Below, piece after piece: positions 1 to 8,103 of a DNA stretch of 64,000 nucleotides. Origin of the DNA: Dorea longicatena (GTDB lineage Bacteria; Bacillota; Clostridia; Lachnospirales; Lachnospiraceae). The DNA is taken from contig NZ_CP102280.1 of assembly GCF_025150085.1 (NCBI RefSeq), positions 573,001-637,000 of the forward strand, in the 5' to 3' direction. Position 1 is the stretch's first letter; every line of letters starts with the position of its first letter. Position numbers and translations under genes: made by a program. The notes under the pieces are model-generated. The model was not told the DNA's origin. It saw only the letters and a list, made by a program, of their open reading frames with translations, and searched no databases.

Positions 1-437
1 ATAACCGGTGCTGCCAGAGTTGAAGTGATCGTCATACCGACAGAAAGTGCAACATCACCACCTGCGATATAAGTGATCACATTGCTGGCAGTTCCACCAG
101 GGCAGCATCCGACCAGGATGACACCAAGTGCGATATCCGTTGGCAGATGAAGGAGGACCGAGAGTCCCCATGCGATCAGCGGCATAATCGTATATTGTGC
201 GGCAAATCCGATAATGATCTCTTTGGGTCTGGTAAATACCACTTTAAAATCTCCGATATGAATCGTCAGTCCCATGCCGAACATGGCAACGCCGAGAAAG
301 ATCGAAGTATAGTTTGTAGTCCATGCAAATCCATCACGCCAGAAGAAGGCAATGACAGAAAAGCAGATAATGATCATTCCAATATATTTGGTAAGAACAG
401 AGCTGATCCGTGATAATACCTTTGTTATCTGCTCCAT
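1..437 (-). CDS. BASS-family transporter, PanS-like (partial, C-terminus outside window)
   Basis: Reading the minus strand from an ATG at 437 gives an open frame that runs off the window edge, so only about 145 N-terminal residues are visible. The protein is hydrophobic, with several membrane segments, and carries the stretch GCCPGGTASNVITYIAGGD followed by VALSVGMT, typical of the bile acid:sodium symporter (BASS) family. In this family PanS of Salmonella carries pantoate or ketopantoate. The start lies 3 bp after the panC stop and the genes are co-oriented, so co-transcription with panC is very likely and a pantothenate-precursor role is inferred from that. Substrate is not proven; other BASS members carry bile acids or other organic anions. 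Confidence 0.8.
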   Translation of the reverse strand, partial: MEQITKVLSRISSVLTKYIGMIIICFSVIAFFWRDGFAWTTNYTSIFLGVAMFGMGLTIHIGDFKVVFTRPKEIIIGFAAQYTIMPLIAWGLSVLLHLPTDIALGVILVGCCPGGTASNVITYIAGGDVALSVGMTITSTLAAPV

Positions 438-440
438 ATA

Positions 441-1280
441 TTATACCTCGTAACTGAAATTGTCGATGAGTCGGGTCTTTCCGATATAAACTGCCATAGC
501 AACCAGGACGTCAGCATTTACAGAGTCAACAGGCTGCATGCTGAGTGCATCGACCATGGATACGTAATCGATATGTGCCAGCGGTTCACCGTTTATGATC
601 TCACACATCGGTTCTAATACTTCAGATGCGGCAATACCATTTCGGATCAGTTCCTGACCTTTCTTTACAGCTTTTGAAAGGCAGAGGGCAGCTTTGCGTT
701 CTTCGCAGCTTAAGTATGTATTACGGGAAGATTTGGCAAGTCCGTCTTCTTCACGTACGATCGGGCATCCGACAATCTGGATATCAAAGTTCAGATCCAG
801 AACCATTTTGCGGATGATAGCAAGCTGCTGTGCATCTTTCTGTCCAAAGTAAGCACGGTTTGGTTTTACGATGTTAAATAACTTTGATACAACGGTACAC
901 ACCCCTTTGAAATGGATCGGACGCGTCTTACCGCACAGCGTATCAGATAAAGTATCGATACTGACAAATGCGTGTGGATCATGATACATTTCCGCCGGTG
1001 ACGGACAGAAGATCAGATCTGCTCCGATGCTTTCACAAAGTGCACTGTCGCGGTCAAAGTCTCTTGGATAAGCTTCCAGATCTTCATTCGGTCCAAACTG
1101 TGTCGGATTGACGAAATCAGATACAACAACGATATCATTTTCCTCGCGGCAGCGACGGATCAGACTGGCATGTCCCTCATGGAGATATCCCATAGTAGGG
1201 ACAAGACCGATGGTCTTACCTTCTTTCTTCCAGTTATTTACGAGTTCTCTTGTTTTTTCAATTGTGTTAGTTACCTGCAT
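441..1280 (-). CDS. panC: Pantoate--beta-alanine ligase
   Basis: This is the ATP-dependent ligase that joins pantoate to beta-alanine to make pantothenate, the last step of vitamin B5 synthesis, in the cytosol. The 279 residues match the usual PanC length. Visible signatures are GLVPTMGYLHEGH near residues 25-37 (the HIGH-type nucleotide-binding motif), FVNPTQFGPNEDL for pantoate binding, FGQKDAQQ, and SSRNTYLS as the KMSKS-like loop. AAAGGAG precedes the ATG. It is read toward the PanS-like gene 3 bp downstream and sits about 106 bp after panD in the same direction. panB and panE are not in the window. Confidence 0.97.
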   Translation of the reverse strand: MQVTNTIEKTRELVNNWKKEGKTIGLVPTMGYLHEGHASLIRRCREENDIVVVSDFVNPTQFGPNEDLEAYPRDFDRDSALCESIGADLIFCPSPAEMYHDPHAFVSIDTLSDTLCGKTRPIHFKGVCTVVSKLFNIVKPNRAYFGQKDAQQLAIIRKMVLDLNFDIQIVGCPIVREEDGLAKSSRNTYLSCEERKAALCLSKAVKKGQELIRNGIAASEVLEPMCEIINGEPLAHIDYVSMVDALSMQPVDSVNADVLVAMAVYIGKTRLIDNFSYEV

Positions 1281-1386
1281 TGGTATTCTCCTTTATTCGT
1301 TATAATTCGGAGAGTTCTCTTCTGAATACACTGTGATCTCTGGTGATTGCATGTAATAAAATATGTTGTGATAATTGAGTATCTTT

Positions 1387-1779
1387 TTATTCCATGTCTT
1401 TTAACAGTCCGTGACGTTCATAATTGGTCACGCGGTTTACCTTGTTCTCCTCATCTACGAATACAACCGCAGGTTTGTGTTCTTTTGCTTCATCCGGCGT
1501 ATACTGTCCGTAAGCCATGATGATGATCTTATCTCCGGTACTGACACATCTTGCAGCAGCTCCGTTTAAGCAGATCATTCCACTGCCACGCTGTCCGCTG
1601 ATGGTGTACGTTTCGAAACGGCTTCCGTTGTTTACATCAACGATCTGGACTTTCTCATATTCGAGAATTCCAGCAGCCTCCAGTAATGCTTCATCCACCG
1701 TAATGCTTCCTACATAATCAAGTTCTGCCTGAACGACAGTAGCGCGGTGGATCTTTCCTTTTAATAATTCAAGTGTCAT
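1387..1779 (-). CDS. panD: Aspartate 1-decarboxylase precursor
   Basis: PanD turns L-aspartate into beta-alanine, the second substrate of PanC next door. The 130-residue product has the normal length of the bacterial proenzyme. It carries the self-cleavage site in DYVGSITVD, with Gly24-Ser25 as the bond that is cut to make the N-terminal pyruvoyl cofactor, plus the [15 protein letters not shown] and [11 protein letters not shown] blocks of the beta-barrel fold. The start ATG follows AAAGGAAAGGATAT. It is first of a panD-panC-panS-like set on the minus strand, which couples beta-alanine supply to its use. Confidence 0.97.
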   Translation of the reverse strand: MTLELLKGKIHRATVVQAELDYVGSITVDEALLEAAGILEYEKVQIVDVNNGSRFETYTISGQRGSGMICLNGAAARCVSTGDKIIIMAYGQYTPDEAKEHKPAVVFVDEENKVNRVTNYERHGLLKDME

Positions 1780-1983
1780 CTCATATATCCTTTCCTTTTA
1801 AGGAAAAAAATTCAGCCAGAATACATCTGGTCCTGAGTCTTATTTCCTGAAAATATAAGCTCATTTTTGTTGAAAATTATGAGATTCCAGTGCTTCAGTT
1901 CTGAGTATGGTTCTGTCAGGGACAGATACCGTCTCCGCTGTTCATTATAAAAAGGCAGAAAAGGTATGTCAATCTATGTATAC

Positions 1984-2030
1984 GAAAAAAAAACAGAACC
2001 GGATTTCTGAAATTATAAATCCGGTTCTGT
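1984..2030 (-). terminator. Rho-independent terminator after the activase gene
   Basis: A perfect 14-bp stem (1993-2006 with 2017-2030, arms ACAGAACCGGATTT and its complement) with a 10-nt loop. Read on the minus strand it is followed by nine T residues (the A run at 1985-1993). It lies just past the stop of the minus-strand activase gene at 2042, so it ends the Fe-S/sulfur operon before the panD region. Confidence 0.9.
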
Positions 2031-2041
2031 ATTATTTCTTA

Positions 2042-2806
2042 TTATCTTTTTTTCTTTTCCTTTGCAAGGAGTGCGGCACCAAGTGCACCTGCATATCTTC
2101 CATGTTCGGTAGGAGATACGGTCTGTCCGAGTTTCTGTGAGAGAATCTTCGTGAAGTAGGTGCTGTTACTGAGTCCGCCAGTCAGGATTACTTTATCCGG
2201 CAGGTTTTTCTTCATGGCAAGTTGTGCTACCTTGTTGGCAACAGAATCGACAACACCGGCGGCAATATCTTCCCGTTTCTGTCCCTCACCGATATAGTTG
2301 ATGACCTCAGATTCGGCAAATACCGTACACAGGGAACTGATCGGAAGAACAGTTCCTTTATCTGCCATATCAAACAGTTCCTGCAGGGTAACGCCTAAGC
2401 GGTTTGCCATAATCTCCAGAAATTTTCCGGTTCCGGCAGAACACTTATCATTCATCTGGAAGTCCTGTACCATGCCGCCGGACACCAGGATGATCTTGGT
2501 ATCCTGTCCGCCGACATCGATAATGGCACATTCATCTCCGGCCATCTCCCGGCCGCCTCTTGCATGGCAGGTAATCTCCGTGATAACATGATCTGCAAAA
2601 TCTACAGCAACACGGCCATATCCGGTTGCGACCACTTTTGAATCGTCCGACAGTACATCTACACTGTCTTCCAGTAGACGATCCTTGATCGTCTGGCAGG
2701 TTTCCTTGCTGCTCCATCCGGTTGGCAGTACAAAATGTATATCATGATCTCCTTTTACAACGACTTTGGATGCCGTAGATCCGATATCAATTCCAATATA
2801 ATCCAT
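2042..2806 (-). CDS. Acyl-CoA dehydratase activase (BadF/BadG/BcrA/HgdC-type ATPase)
   Basis: A 254-residue ATPase of the ASKHA fold that injects electrons into 2-hydroxyacyl-CoA dehydratases and double-cubane cluster proteins, using a [4Fe-4S] cluster held between two subunits. Seen: DIGSTASK at residues 7-14 (phosphate loop), DVGGQDTK near 97-104, the cluster cysteine in KCSAGTGKFLE (Cys122) and a second in SSLCTVFAESE (Cys160), and a late TGGLSNS loop. The start is set at 2806, not the longer frame at 2827, because AGGAAA sits 8 bases before that ATG. It is the last gene of the operon running from 5713, and the partner of the dehydratase-like gene at 3141-4418. Length and cysteines match HgdC/YjiL. 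Confidence 0.93.
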   Translation of the reverse strand: MDYIGIDIGSTASKVVVKGDHDIHFVLPTGWSSKETCQTIKDRLLEDSVDVLSDDSKVVATGYGRVAVDFADHVITEITCHARGGREMAGDECAIIDVGGQDTKIILVSGGMVQDFQMNDKCSAGTGKFLEIMANRLGVTLQELFDMADKGTVLPISSLCTVFAESEVINYIGEGQKREDIAAGVVDSVANKVAQLAMKKNLPDKVILTGGLSNSTYFTKILSQKLGQTVSPTEHGRYAGALGAALLAKEKKKR

Positions 2807-2836
2807 AATAAAATTTCCTCGTTTCACATATATTTT

Positions 2837-3097
2837 TTAACAATATTTATCCCGCTTCGGGTTGATATCCCGTTCAATGGCGGCAATTTTTAATATTTCG
2901 ATCTGATTCTCGTCGATGCATTTCTGGATCGTATCCAGGTCTTCTTCTCTAACGAGCAGTGAGATGCCGCAGCATTTACTGGCCACGCGCGGTGTAGGAG
3001 CGATAGTGGTCTTGATTCCGGCTTCTTTTAATATCCCATACAGACGCATTCCGTTGTCATGGTTGGGAAATAATACATAATGCTGTATCTTTTGCAT
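2837..3097 (-). CDS. DUF3343 protein, putative Se/S carrier
   Basis: An 86-residue soluble protein beginning MQKIQHYVLFPNHDNGMRLYGILKEAG. It has a central Cys-Cys pair in VASKCCGIS (about residues 41-45) and a C-terminal Cys, the pattern of the DUF3343 family described as a putative Se/S carrier. It lies 30 bp from the activase and about 43 bp from the dehydratase-like gene, all on the minus strand. Together with the cysteine-desulfurase-like gene upstream this suggests sulfur or selenium delivery to the Fe-S proteins. The role is inference; the family has no firm biochemical function known to me. Confidence 0.85.
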   Translation of the reverse strand: MQKIQHYVLFPNHDNGMRLYGILKEAGIKTTIAPTPRVASKCCGISLLVREEDLDTIQKCIDENQIEILKIAAIERDINPKRDKYC

Positions 3098-3140
3098 GAT
3101 CTGTTACCTCGGTTATGTATCGGACATGAATTGTCTGATA

Positions 3141-4418
3141 TTATTTGTTATCTAACATTTCGATAAATGCACTGATTCTGGTACGAAGTTGTCCTGCATC
3201 GCTGTCGGTGTAATCGGTCTCGATTCCAAGGACAGGGATTCCGGATTCTTTCAGTGCTTTCTCTACGAAATAGCCTTCGGTATCATAAAGGTTACAGAAC
3301 TTGAGGTTCACATCGATGATACCGTCAACTTTGTATTCCTTAGCAAGACGTAAGATGTCATCAATACGGCCTTCATTTGGTGTAAAGCATGCGCAGTTGA
3401 TCTTCATGTATCTTTCAGCCAGAGCCATATACTGGTCTTCCAGTGTTGTCTTGCTTTCATCGACAAGATTTTCAAAATATCTGGTTCCGGTACACATCTC
3501 TTCACAGACGATTGCAGCACCACTGGTCTCTACAATATTATGAAGCTTCCAGTTCGGAATTGCAAGAGGAGTTCCGGTCAGCATGATACGTTTGGTTCCG
3601 GCAGGAACAACGCTTACACCGTCTTTTACTCTCTGATCCAGTTCGTCACATAACTTATTCGTCATCTGTGTAAATCTTGCAGGATCATCATAGAATGCAA
3701 TCTGAGAGATCAGAAGTACATCACATCCGCTGATTGGAAGATTCTCATTCTTACGAAGATTGTAAAGACGCTCCAGAGCTTTTCGTTTATTGTTAATTAA
3801 TTTAATACTTTCGGCCAGTTTTTCGGCAGTGACTACATTTCCTGTAAATTCTTCTACGACATTTTTAAATGTCTCAATTTCTTCTGCCCATGCCTTGATG
3901 TCTTTGGCACGTTTCATTTGAGGAAGGTCCATCACATGTAACGGTACGTCTTTGGCAAGAATCTCCCATGCTTTCTTCTTGCCGTCGCAGGTGGTCTCCC
4001 CGATGAACATATCTGCGATACGGAAGAATGGACAGGTGCGGTCAAGACGTGCACCAACAGATGCCTTGATCAGTGGACAGGTATTGGCAGGAAGGACTTT
4101 CTCTCCGCCAGGAACCCAGAACTGGGAACCGCCGCATAATCCGGTTGCAATCGCATCTGCCGCAAATACGATCTCGTCCGGTACATATACACAGAATGTG
4201 CCGAAGACTTTGCCGCCTTTTTTCTGATGCTCGATCAGTTCTGCAGGGCGGATACCGTGAATATCTGCAACTACCATATTATAATAGTCCATAGAATCCG
4301 GACGGTTTTCCTGCGATAAAAATACATCTCCAAATGCCTGTGGAAGTACTGCACAGAGCTGGTCATGCAGTTCTACATCCATTCCGAGTTCTTCCCACAT
4401 TTTACGATAATCAGCCAT
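3141..4418 (-). CDS. 2-hydroxyacyl-CoA dehydratase D-component family protein, probable double-cubane cluster protein (YjiM/HgdB-like)
   Basis: A 425-residue Fe-S protein of the HgdB/FldB/YjiM family. Cysteines at about 76 (GTFCVYVPDE), 95 (GLCGGSQ), 114 (NTCPLIKAS), 129 (RTCPFF) and 144 (GETTCDGKKKA) form the family's cluster-ligand pattern, with more near the C-terminus (CACFTPNEGR, KFCNLYD). The CPLIK...GETTCDGKKK signature and the lack of a second dehydratase subunit favour a double-cubane cluster protein over a real 2-hydroxyacyl-CoA dehydratase; that choice is inference. The start is at 4418, behind a perfect AGGAGG; a longer frame to 4502 lacks a ribosome site. The operon also encodes a DUF3343 protein and the activase it would need. 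The physiological substrate is unknown. Confidence 0.88.
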   Translation of the reverse strand: MADYRKMWEELGMDVELHDQLCAVLPQAFGDVFLSQENRPDSMDYYNMVVADIHGIRPAELIEHQKKGGKVFGTFCVYVPDEIVFAADAIATGLCGGSQFWVPGGEKVLPANTCPLIKASVGARLDRTCPFFRIADMFIGETTCDGKKKAWEILAKDVPLHVMDLPQMKRAKDIKAWAEEIETFKNVVEEFTGNVVTAEKLAESIKLINNKRKALERLYNLRKNENLPISGCDVLLISQIAFYDDPARFTQMTNKLCDELDQRVKDGVSVVPAGTKRIMLTGTPLAIPNWKLHNIVETSGAAIVCEEMCTGTRYFENLVDESKTTLEDQYMALAERYMKINCACFTPNEGRIDDILRLAKEYKVDGIIDVNLKFCNLYDTEGYFVEKALKESGIPVLGIETDYTDSDAGQLRTRISAFIEMLDNK

Positions 4419-4558
4419 TTTAAAATACCTCCTTATAGTGTAATTGATCCAATTGTATCGATAAGTTAAACGTAACACTTTTAGGGGGCCCAGGCAATGC
4501 ATACCGGAAGAATTGGCTATAGATAATTTACAAGTTCAATAGAATATATCTATAGATT

Positions 4559-5713
4559 CTATACTGAGAACAGTTCTCGAAATCCAGCGATGCACTGGTC
4601 GATTTCTTCGATGGTATTAAAGTGGCTGAAAGCAAAACGTATCGTTCCCTGAGGCATTGTATGCAGGGTCTGATGCGCCATCGGGGCACAGTGGAGTCCG
4701 ACCCTTGTCATAATTCCATAATCCTGTTCCAGAGCAAATGCAATCTCTGCATTGTCATAGTCCGGGAAATCAAGAGAGACGACAGCAAGCCGGTCCTGAA
4801 GGGTCTGCCTTCCCACAATATGTGCCTGTGGAATTTCACGTATTTTTTCAAGAAAATGTCCGGTCAGTGCCATTTTCTTCTGATGGATTGCGGAAATCCC
4901 GGTTTCGTCCAGATAAGTGAGGGCAGCGTGAAGTCCGATGATGCCAGGGAGATTTAATGTGCCGCTTTCATACTTGTCCGGGAGATAGTCCGGCATAAGA
5001 AGCGAATCCGACTGGCTTCCGGTCCCGCCTGCAATCAGAGGTGTCAGTTCCTGATCCAGAGCTTCTGAGATCAGAAAGCCGCCGATACCCTGCGGGCCAA
5101 GCAGTCCCTTATGTCCGGTAAATGCAAGAAAGTCGATGTTATATTTCTGCATATCGATATCGACAGAACCGGCACTCTGTGCAGTGTCCACGGCAAAGAA
5201 CAGATGACGGCGCCTGCATATCTCACCAATCTCACGGATTGGCAGAATGGTTCCGCATACATTGGAAGCGTGGAGCATGATGACTGCTTTTGTCTCCGGA
5301 CGGATCAGAGCTTCGAGCGATTCCGGATGCGTTGTGCCGTCTGTCTCTGCAGGAATCATCGTATAATGGATATCCTGTGAAGCAAGCTGACAGAGCGGAC
5401 GCATCACGGCATTGTGTTCCAGACTGCTGACCAGCACGTGGTCGCCGGGCTTTAAAAATCCTTTGAGCAGACAATTCAGAGAATAGGTGATCCCCGGTGT
5501 AAATACGACACATCTGGAATCCGGTGCATGAAAAAATCTGGCGAGCTGCATGCGGGTCTTAAGTACCTGATTTTCAAGTTCGTAGGCACCTTCGTAATTT
5601 CCCCGGTTAATATTGAAGGCACCGGATTCTAAAAGTTTCGTCATGGAAGCAGCGACTCCCGGTGCTTTCGGCCAGGATGTGCTGCCGTTGTCAAAATATA
5701 TGTTCTGTTCCAT
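4559..5713 (-). CDS. Class V aminotransferase / cysteine desulfurase-like protein (TIGR01977-type)
   Basis: A 384-residue PLP enzyme. Seen: N-terminal YFDNGSTSWPKAP, SLEHNAVMRP near residue 98, AVDTAQSAG near 184-191, and TGHKGLLGPQG, whose Lys202 should hold PLP. The C-terminal LHCAPMAH places the catalytic Cys where desulfurases have it. The family removes sulfur (or selenium) from cysteine. This subgroup is not the housekeeping IscS/NifS and often travels with DUF3343 and dehydratase-like genes, as here. The start at 5713 follows GGAGG; the longer frame to 5770 has no good site. First gene of the minus-strand module; the divergent region 5714-5965 separates it from the second dehydratase-like gene. 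The acceptor is unknown. Confidence 0.88.
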   Translation of the reverse strand: MEQNIYFDNGSTSWPKAPGVAASMTKLLESGAFNINRGNYEGAYELENQVLKTRMQLARFFHAPDSRCVVFTPGITYSLNCLLKGFLKPGDHVLVSSLEHNAVMRPLCQLASQDIHYTMIPAETDGTTHPESLEALIRPETKAVIMLHASNVCGTILPIREIGEICRRRHLFFAVDTAQSAGSVDIDMQKYNIDFLAFTGHKGLLGPQGIGGFLISEALDQELTPLIAGGTGSQSDSLLMPDYLPDKYESGTLNLPGIIGLHAALTYLDETGISAIHQKKMALTGHFLEKIREIPQAHIVGRQTLQDRLAVVSLDFPDYDNAEIAFALEQDYGIMTRVGLHCAPMAHQTLHTMPQGTIRFAFSHFNTIEEIDQCIAGFRELFSV

Positions 5714-5965
5714 AGAAAAACCTCCATGATAAATATGGTATCTGATACGTATATTGTAACAGATTTCCATATTAACGTATACAGGAGATGAAGTCAGGAA
5801 AAGGATAGAAAATGCGAATAATATTCATAGACGATATTAATAGAATGGAACGATTTATCAATATTTCCTATTATGTAAATACAGGTACAGGTGGTATGAT
5901 AGTCTTATGAAAAAAATTATCAAAAAAATTATCAAAAAATAAAAAAAGCACGGAGGAAATTTATT

Positions 5966-7117
5966 ATGGAGTTAATTAAAGAACTGCCGGAGGTATTCGA
6001 AGAATTTGCAGAACAGCGTCAGAAATCATTCCTGGCAATGAAGGGGTTAAAAGACCAGGGAGTTCCGGTTGTTGGCGCATATTGTACTTATTTTCCGGCA
6101 GAGATCGCAAGAGCAATGGGAGCAGTTACAGTCGGCTTATGCTCTGTATCCGATGAGACAATCCCGGACGCAGAGAAAGACCTGCCAAAGAACTTATGTC
6201 CACTGATCAAATCCAGCTATGGATTTGCCAAGACAGACAAATGTCCATTCTTCTACTTCTCAGATGTAGTTGTTGGGGAGACTACCTGTGACGGAAAGAA
6301 GAAAATGTACGAGTATATGTCAGATTTCAAAGATGTATTCGTAATGGAACTGCCAAATACACAGAGCGAGATGGCCCTGAAACTCTGGAAGAGTGAACTG
6401 ATTCGTTTCAAAGAATATCTGGAGAAAAAATTCGACGTAGAGATCACAGATGAAGCTGTATTAGAGGCCGTAAAAGAAGAAAATAAAGTAAGAAAAGTCA
6501 TGAAAGACCTGTATCATGTCATGGCACTTGATCCTGCACCGATCAAAGGCGGCGACCTGTTCAAAGTATTATACGGAAGCGGCTTCAAATTCGATCGTAA
6601 AGCAATCCCGGCAGAGATTGAAGCCATGAGAGAGAAGATTGAAAAAGAATACGAAGAAGGTAAGAGACTGGACAAGATGCCTCGTATCCTGATCACCGGA
6701 TGTCCGATCGGCGGAGCAACTGAGAAAGTGATCCGCGCCGTAGAAGACAATGGTGGAGTTGTAGTTGCATTCGAAAACTGTAACGGAGCAAAATCTTTTG
6801 ACAAATTAGTAGACGAAGAGAATCCGGATGTATACGATGCACTGGCAAGACGTTACCTGAACATTGGCTGTTCTGTAATGACACCGAATCCAAACAGACT
6901 GGACCTTCTGGATCGCCTGATCGATGAATTTAAGGTAGACGGAGTTGTCGAGATGACACTTCAGGCTTGTCATACATATAATGTAGAGTCACTGGCTATC
7001 CGTAAATTTGTGAATGAGAAGAAGGGTATTCCGTACATTAATGTAGAGACGGATTATTCGCAGGCTGATATCGGGCAGTTGAATACTCGAATTGCGGCAT
7101 TTATAGAGATGCTGTAA
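5966..7117 (+). CDS. 2-hydroxyacyl-CoA dehydratase family protein, YjiM-like double-cubane cluster protein
   Basis: A 383-residue paralogue of the 3141-4418 product, divergently transcribed and about the length of E. coli YjiM. Its cysteines line up: Cys40 (GAYCTYFPAE), Cys59 (GLCSVSDE), Cys78 (NLCPLIKSS), Cys93 (DKCPFF), Cys108 (GETTCDGKKKM). Further Cys occur in ITGCPIGG, FENCNGAK, IGCSVMTPNP and QACHTYN. The ATG follows GGAGGAAATTTATT. Known relatives hold an [8Fe-9S] double cubane and do low-potential reductions with an ATP-driven activase; the natural reaction is not known. It has no activase of its own, so it probably shares the one at 2042-2806. Confidence 0.88.
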   Translation: MELIKELPEVFEEFAEQRQKSFLAMKGLKDQGVPVVGAYCTYFPAEIARAMGAVTVGLCSVSDETIPDAEKDLPKNLCPLIKSSYGFAKTDKCPFFYFSDVVVGETTCDGKKKMYEYMSDFKDVFVMELPNTQSEMALKLWKSELIRFKEYLEKKFDVEITDEAVLEAVKEENKVRKVMKDLYHVMALDPAPIKGGDLFKVLYGSGFKFDRKAIPAEIEAMREKIEKEYEEGKRLDKMPRILITGCPIGGATEKVIRAVEDNGGVVVAFENCNGAKSFDKLVDEENPDVYDALARRYLNIGCSVMTPNPNRLDLLDRLIDEFKVDGVVEMTLQACHTYNVESLAIRKFVNEKKGIPYINVETDYSQADIGQLNTRIAAFIEML

Positions 7118-7154
7118 ATTTCTATTTAATGCATCATGGCGGCTGTCACCGACC

Positions 7155-7237
7155 GGAATAAAACTACAAGGTCCCAGCTTGTGCTGACTCTAACCATGAG
7201 TCCGTATGCACAGGCTGGGACCTTGTAGTTTTATTCC
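7155..7237. repeat. Near-perfect 30-bp inverted repeat (long hairpin)
   Basis: Arms 7155-7184 and 7208-7237 pair over 30 bp with one wobble and a 23-nt loop. It follows the YjiM-like gene by about 40 bp and could act as a bidirectional terminator, since the flanks are T-rich. It is much longer than the other terminators here, so a mobile-element remnant is also possible. Confidence 0.75.
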
Positions 7238-7266
7238 TGAGGTTTCGCATGCCATAATAATTAAAC

Positions 7267-7367
7267 AGAGGAACCGTAACCTTTGTGATACCGGAAGTGT
7301 ACGAAAAAGCCGGAAAATCAATGGTTTCACCACAACTTTCCGGCTACACAACGGTTACAATCCCTCT
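7267..7367. repeat. Nested inverted repeat (second structure of the non-coding block)
   Basis: Three stacked pairings: AGAGG 7267-7271 with 7363-7367, a 12-bp arm 7276-7287 with 7347-7358 (one mismatch), and AGCCGGAAA 7308-7316 with 7337-7345. Reading frames that cross it are short and look like nothing known. Candidate structured RNA or element remnant. Confidence 0.55.
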
Positions 7368-7397
7368 ATTGAATTCATTATTATTGGCCAATCACGA

Positions 7398-7617
7398 CAT
7401 GAGAAAGACTTGGTATTGTGTTTGATGCGTATTTTGGCGCGATGTGTAGAAGTTCTTAGGCAGTTTGACTTCCCGTTAAAGGGACGGAGCGAACTGTTTG
7501 AACCCCGTAGGGGTGAGTTTTGAGCGGAGACCCTTTCGTTCTTAGGGAAGGCGGACTGCCTAAGAACTTCTGCATCTTGACATCCAGCAACAAACATAAT
7601 ACCAAGCCTTTCTCATG
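7398..7617. repeat. 220-bp palindromic element with 26-bp terminal inverted repeats (MITE-like)
   Basis: Ends 7398-7423 and 7592-7617 are inverted copies matching at 24 of 26 positions (CATGAGAAAG...TTGGTATT). Inside, 7448-7464 pairs perfectly with 7555-7571 (AGAAGTTCTTAGGCAGT), and the core holds a small CCCC-GTA-GGGG hairpin near 7503-7513. No clear target duplication is seen. It either is a miniature inverted-repeat element or encodes a folded RNA. Confidence 0.6.
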
Positions 7618-7660
7618 GACCGGGGTAAGCCACGATGATGAACTAAATAGAAAAAATCTA

Positions 7661-7718
7661 TTGACATCATGAAGCAAAATGCTATAATTAAAACAAACAT
7701 ATGAATAACTGTTCATAT
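7661..7718 (+). promoter_or_regulatory. Promoter and ArsR/SmtB-type operator of the zinc/cadmium operon
   Basis: TTGACA at 7661-7666, a 16-bp spacer and TATAAT at 7683-7688. Straight after it, over the expected start of transcription, is ATATGAA (7699-7705), 6 nt, TTCATAT (7712-7718), the TATGAA-N6-TTCATA palindrome bound by CzrA/CadC-type repressors. The ArsR gene at 9990 is the last gene of this operon, so negative autoregulation relieved by metal is the likely circuit. Confidence 0.85.
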
Positions 7719-7759
7719 ATTCAAATAATCAAACAACGAAAAAGAAAGGAAGTATTATC

Positions 7760-7978
7760 ATGAAAAAAACTTACAAAATCGACGTAGACTGCGCAAACTG
7801 TGCAAACAAAATGGAGCAGGCAGCTAAGAACACAGACGGAGTAAAGGATGCAACTGTAAACTTTATGATGTTAAAGATGATCGTAGAATTTGAAGAGGGT
7901 GCAGATCCTAAGAAAGTAATGAAGGATGTGCAGAAGAACTGTAAAGTTGTAGAAGATGACTGTGAGATCTTCCTGTAA
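7760..7978 (+). CDS. Small heavy-metal-associated (HMA) domain protein
   Basis: A 72-residue single HMA domain. It keeps the metal site DVDCANCANKME (Cys-x-x-Cys at residues 11-14) and the beta-alpha-beta pattern, and ends in DDCEIFL with a third Cys. The DCANC form resembles the N-terminal domains of ZntA/CadA pumps rather than copper CopZ. The P-type ATPase that follows lacks its own N-terminal HMA domain, so this looks like that domain encoded as a separate protein. AAAGAAAGGAAG precedes the ATG, and the operator at 7699-7718 lies in its leader. It would bind metal in the cytosol and pass it to the pump or buffer it. Confidence 0.9.
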   Translation: MKKTYKIDVDCANCANKMEQAAKNTDGVKDATVNFMMLKMIVEFEEGADPKKVMKDVQKNCKVVEDDCEIFL

Positions 7979-8103
7979 GAGAAAATACTCATAAAAACAG
8001 GATATACGCAGTATTTTGTGAAGGAAAATGATTGTGGAGCGGCTTCATCAGGCAGAATGAAGAAGCGTTGAGAAGAGTGCAAGGAGAAAGGCTGGGGAAA
8101 GAT

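Noticed and set aside
3141..7117. 2-hydroxyglutaryl-CoA or phenyllactyl-CoA dehydratase pathway
   Set aside because: The alpha/beta subunit pair, CoA-transferase and electron-transfer genes of those pathways are missing, and the motifs fit single-type double-cubane proteins better.
7206..7523. Open frames within the inverted-repeat block
   Set aside because: They cross the palindromes, have no ribosome site, and the protein sequences look random.
8032..8103. Longer N-terminus of the zinc/cadmium pump from a TTG
   Set aside because: The added 24 residues are polar, without an HMA motif, and the TTG lacks a suitably spaced ribosome site.
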